Source of the DNA: Saprospiraceae bacterium
Lineage (GTDB): Bacteria; Bacteroidota; Bacteroidia; Chitinophagales; Saprospiraceae
Direction of reading: 5' to 3'
DNA: 5,979 bases
Assembly (NCBI GenBank): GCA_947441325.1
Contig: CANETR010000149.1
Location: 1-5,979, forward strand
Shown here piece by piece: positions 5,839-5,979 of this stretch. Below the pieces are notes generated by a model, which was not told the origin of the DNA, did no database searches, and saw only the letters and a program-made list of their open reading frames with translations. The position numbers and the translations under genes were made by a program. Every line of letters begins with the position of its first letter. The stretch's first letter is position 1.

Positions 5839-5884
5839 ATAAAAAAGATGCGCTCTAATAATTATTAGAGCGCATCTTTTTTAT
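5839..5884. terminator. Perfect palindromic terminator after iscA (works in both directions)
   Basis: A 46-bp perfect palindrome starts 20 bases after the iscA stop. Its GC-containing arms are GATGCGCTCTAATAA (5847-5861) and the exact reverse complement (5862-5876), flanked by six A on the left and six T on the right. It folds with almost no loop (central AATT) and gives a U-tract on either strand, so it should end iscSUA transcripts and also stop leftward read-through. This shows that no further isc gene belongs to this operon. Confidence 0.9.
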
Positions 5885-5915
5885 ATGCCATTTAAACATC
5901 TGAAAAATCATAGGC

Positions 5916-5949
5916 AACAAAAAACCCTTTCTGCTTAGGAAAGGGTTTT
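5916..5949 (-). terminator. Intrinsic terminator of a leftward gene beyond the right edge
   Basis: An 11-bp perfect stem (5921-5931 with 5939-5949; AAAACCCTTTC and its complement) has a 7-base loop. On the minus strand it is followed by a T-tract that reads GGGTTTTTTGTTG; on the plus strand the tract after it is only four T. It therefore best serves a minus-strand transcript entering from the right. The last 30 bases of the window may contain the end of that gene, as stop codons occur in all three minus frames there, but too little is visible to call it. Confidence 0.7.
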
Positions 5950-5979
5950 AATGAATATGATATTTAGCTTATTTTATAG

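Noticed and set aside
5950..5979. Possible 3' end of a minus-strand gene at the right edge
   Set aside because: Stops appear in all three minus frames within 30 bases, leaving too few codons to choose a frame; only its terminator can be supported.

Overview
The window reads as chromosomal DNA from a Bacteroidota (Bacteroidetes) bacterium. The evidence is a low G+C content, a DUF4294-type secreted protein (a family largely confined to this phylum), promoter-like boxes of the TAnnTTTG type instead of TATAAT, and the lack of a clear Shine-Dalgarno sequence in front of every gene. I see no insertion sequence, phage gene, CRISPR array, tRNA or rRNA.

Left part (1-1199): a helical protein of unknown function, cut by the window edge, runs leftward from 366. 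It is divergent from an unrecognised 243-residue soluble protein (468-1199). The roughly 100 bp between them hold two back-to-back -7-type boxes and a perfect 13-bp palindrome. The rightward promoter call implies that the TTG at 396 is a -33 element and not a start codon, so I place the start at ATG 468.

Middle (1221-3535): 21 bp after that gene, and probably co-transcribed with it, lies a membrane-anchored MtfA-type (M90) zinc metallopeptidase with a C-terminal SEC-C zinc-binding motif. This combination is the most unusual protein in the window. Its stop codon overlaps the stop codon of a convergent gene for a secreted DUF4294 protein. Further right, a small 146-residue cytosolic protein of unknown function is read leftward and has its own intrinsic terminator and a plausible promoter.

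Right part (3536-5979): a compact iron-sulfur cluster assembly operon, iscS-iscU-iscA, runs rightward. IscS takes sulfur from cysteine, IscU is the scaffold on which the cluster is built, and IscA is an A-type carrier that passes clusters on. All catalytic and ligand cysteines are present. No iscR, hscA, hscB or fdx is present: the operon starts after a 267-bp intergenic region with a TATCTTTG box and ends at a perfect 46-bp palindromic terminator. A second hairpin, facing the other way, marks the end of a leftward transcription unit entering from beyond the right edge.

Overall this is mostly housekeeping and conserved-hypothetical content. I do not see a clear new multi-gene system. The best leads are the TM-M90-SEC-C protein, the divergent control region near 400-450, the sequence upstream of iscS, and the possible chaperone-like fold of the 146-residue protein.
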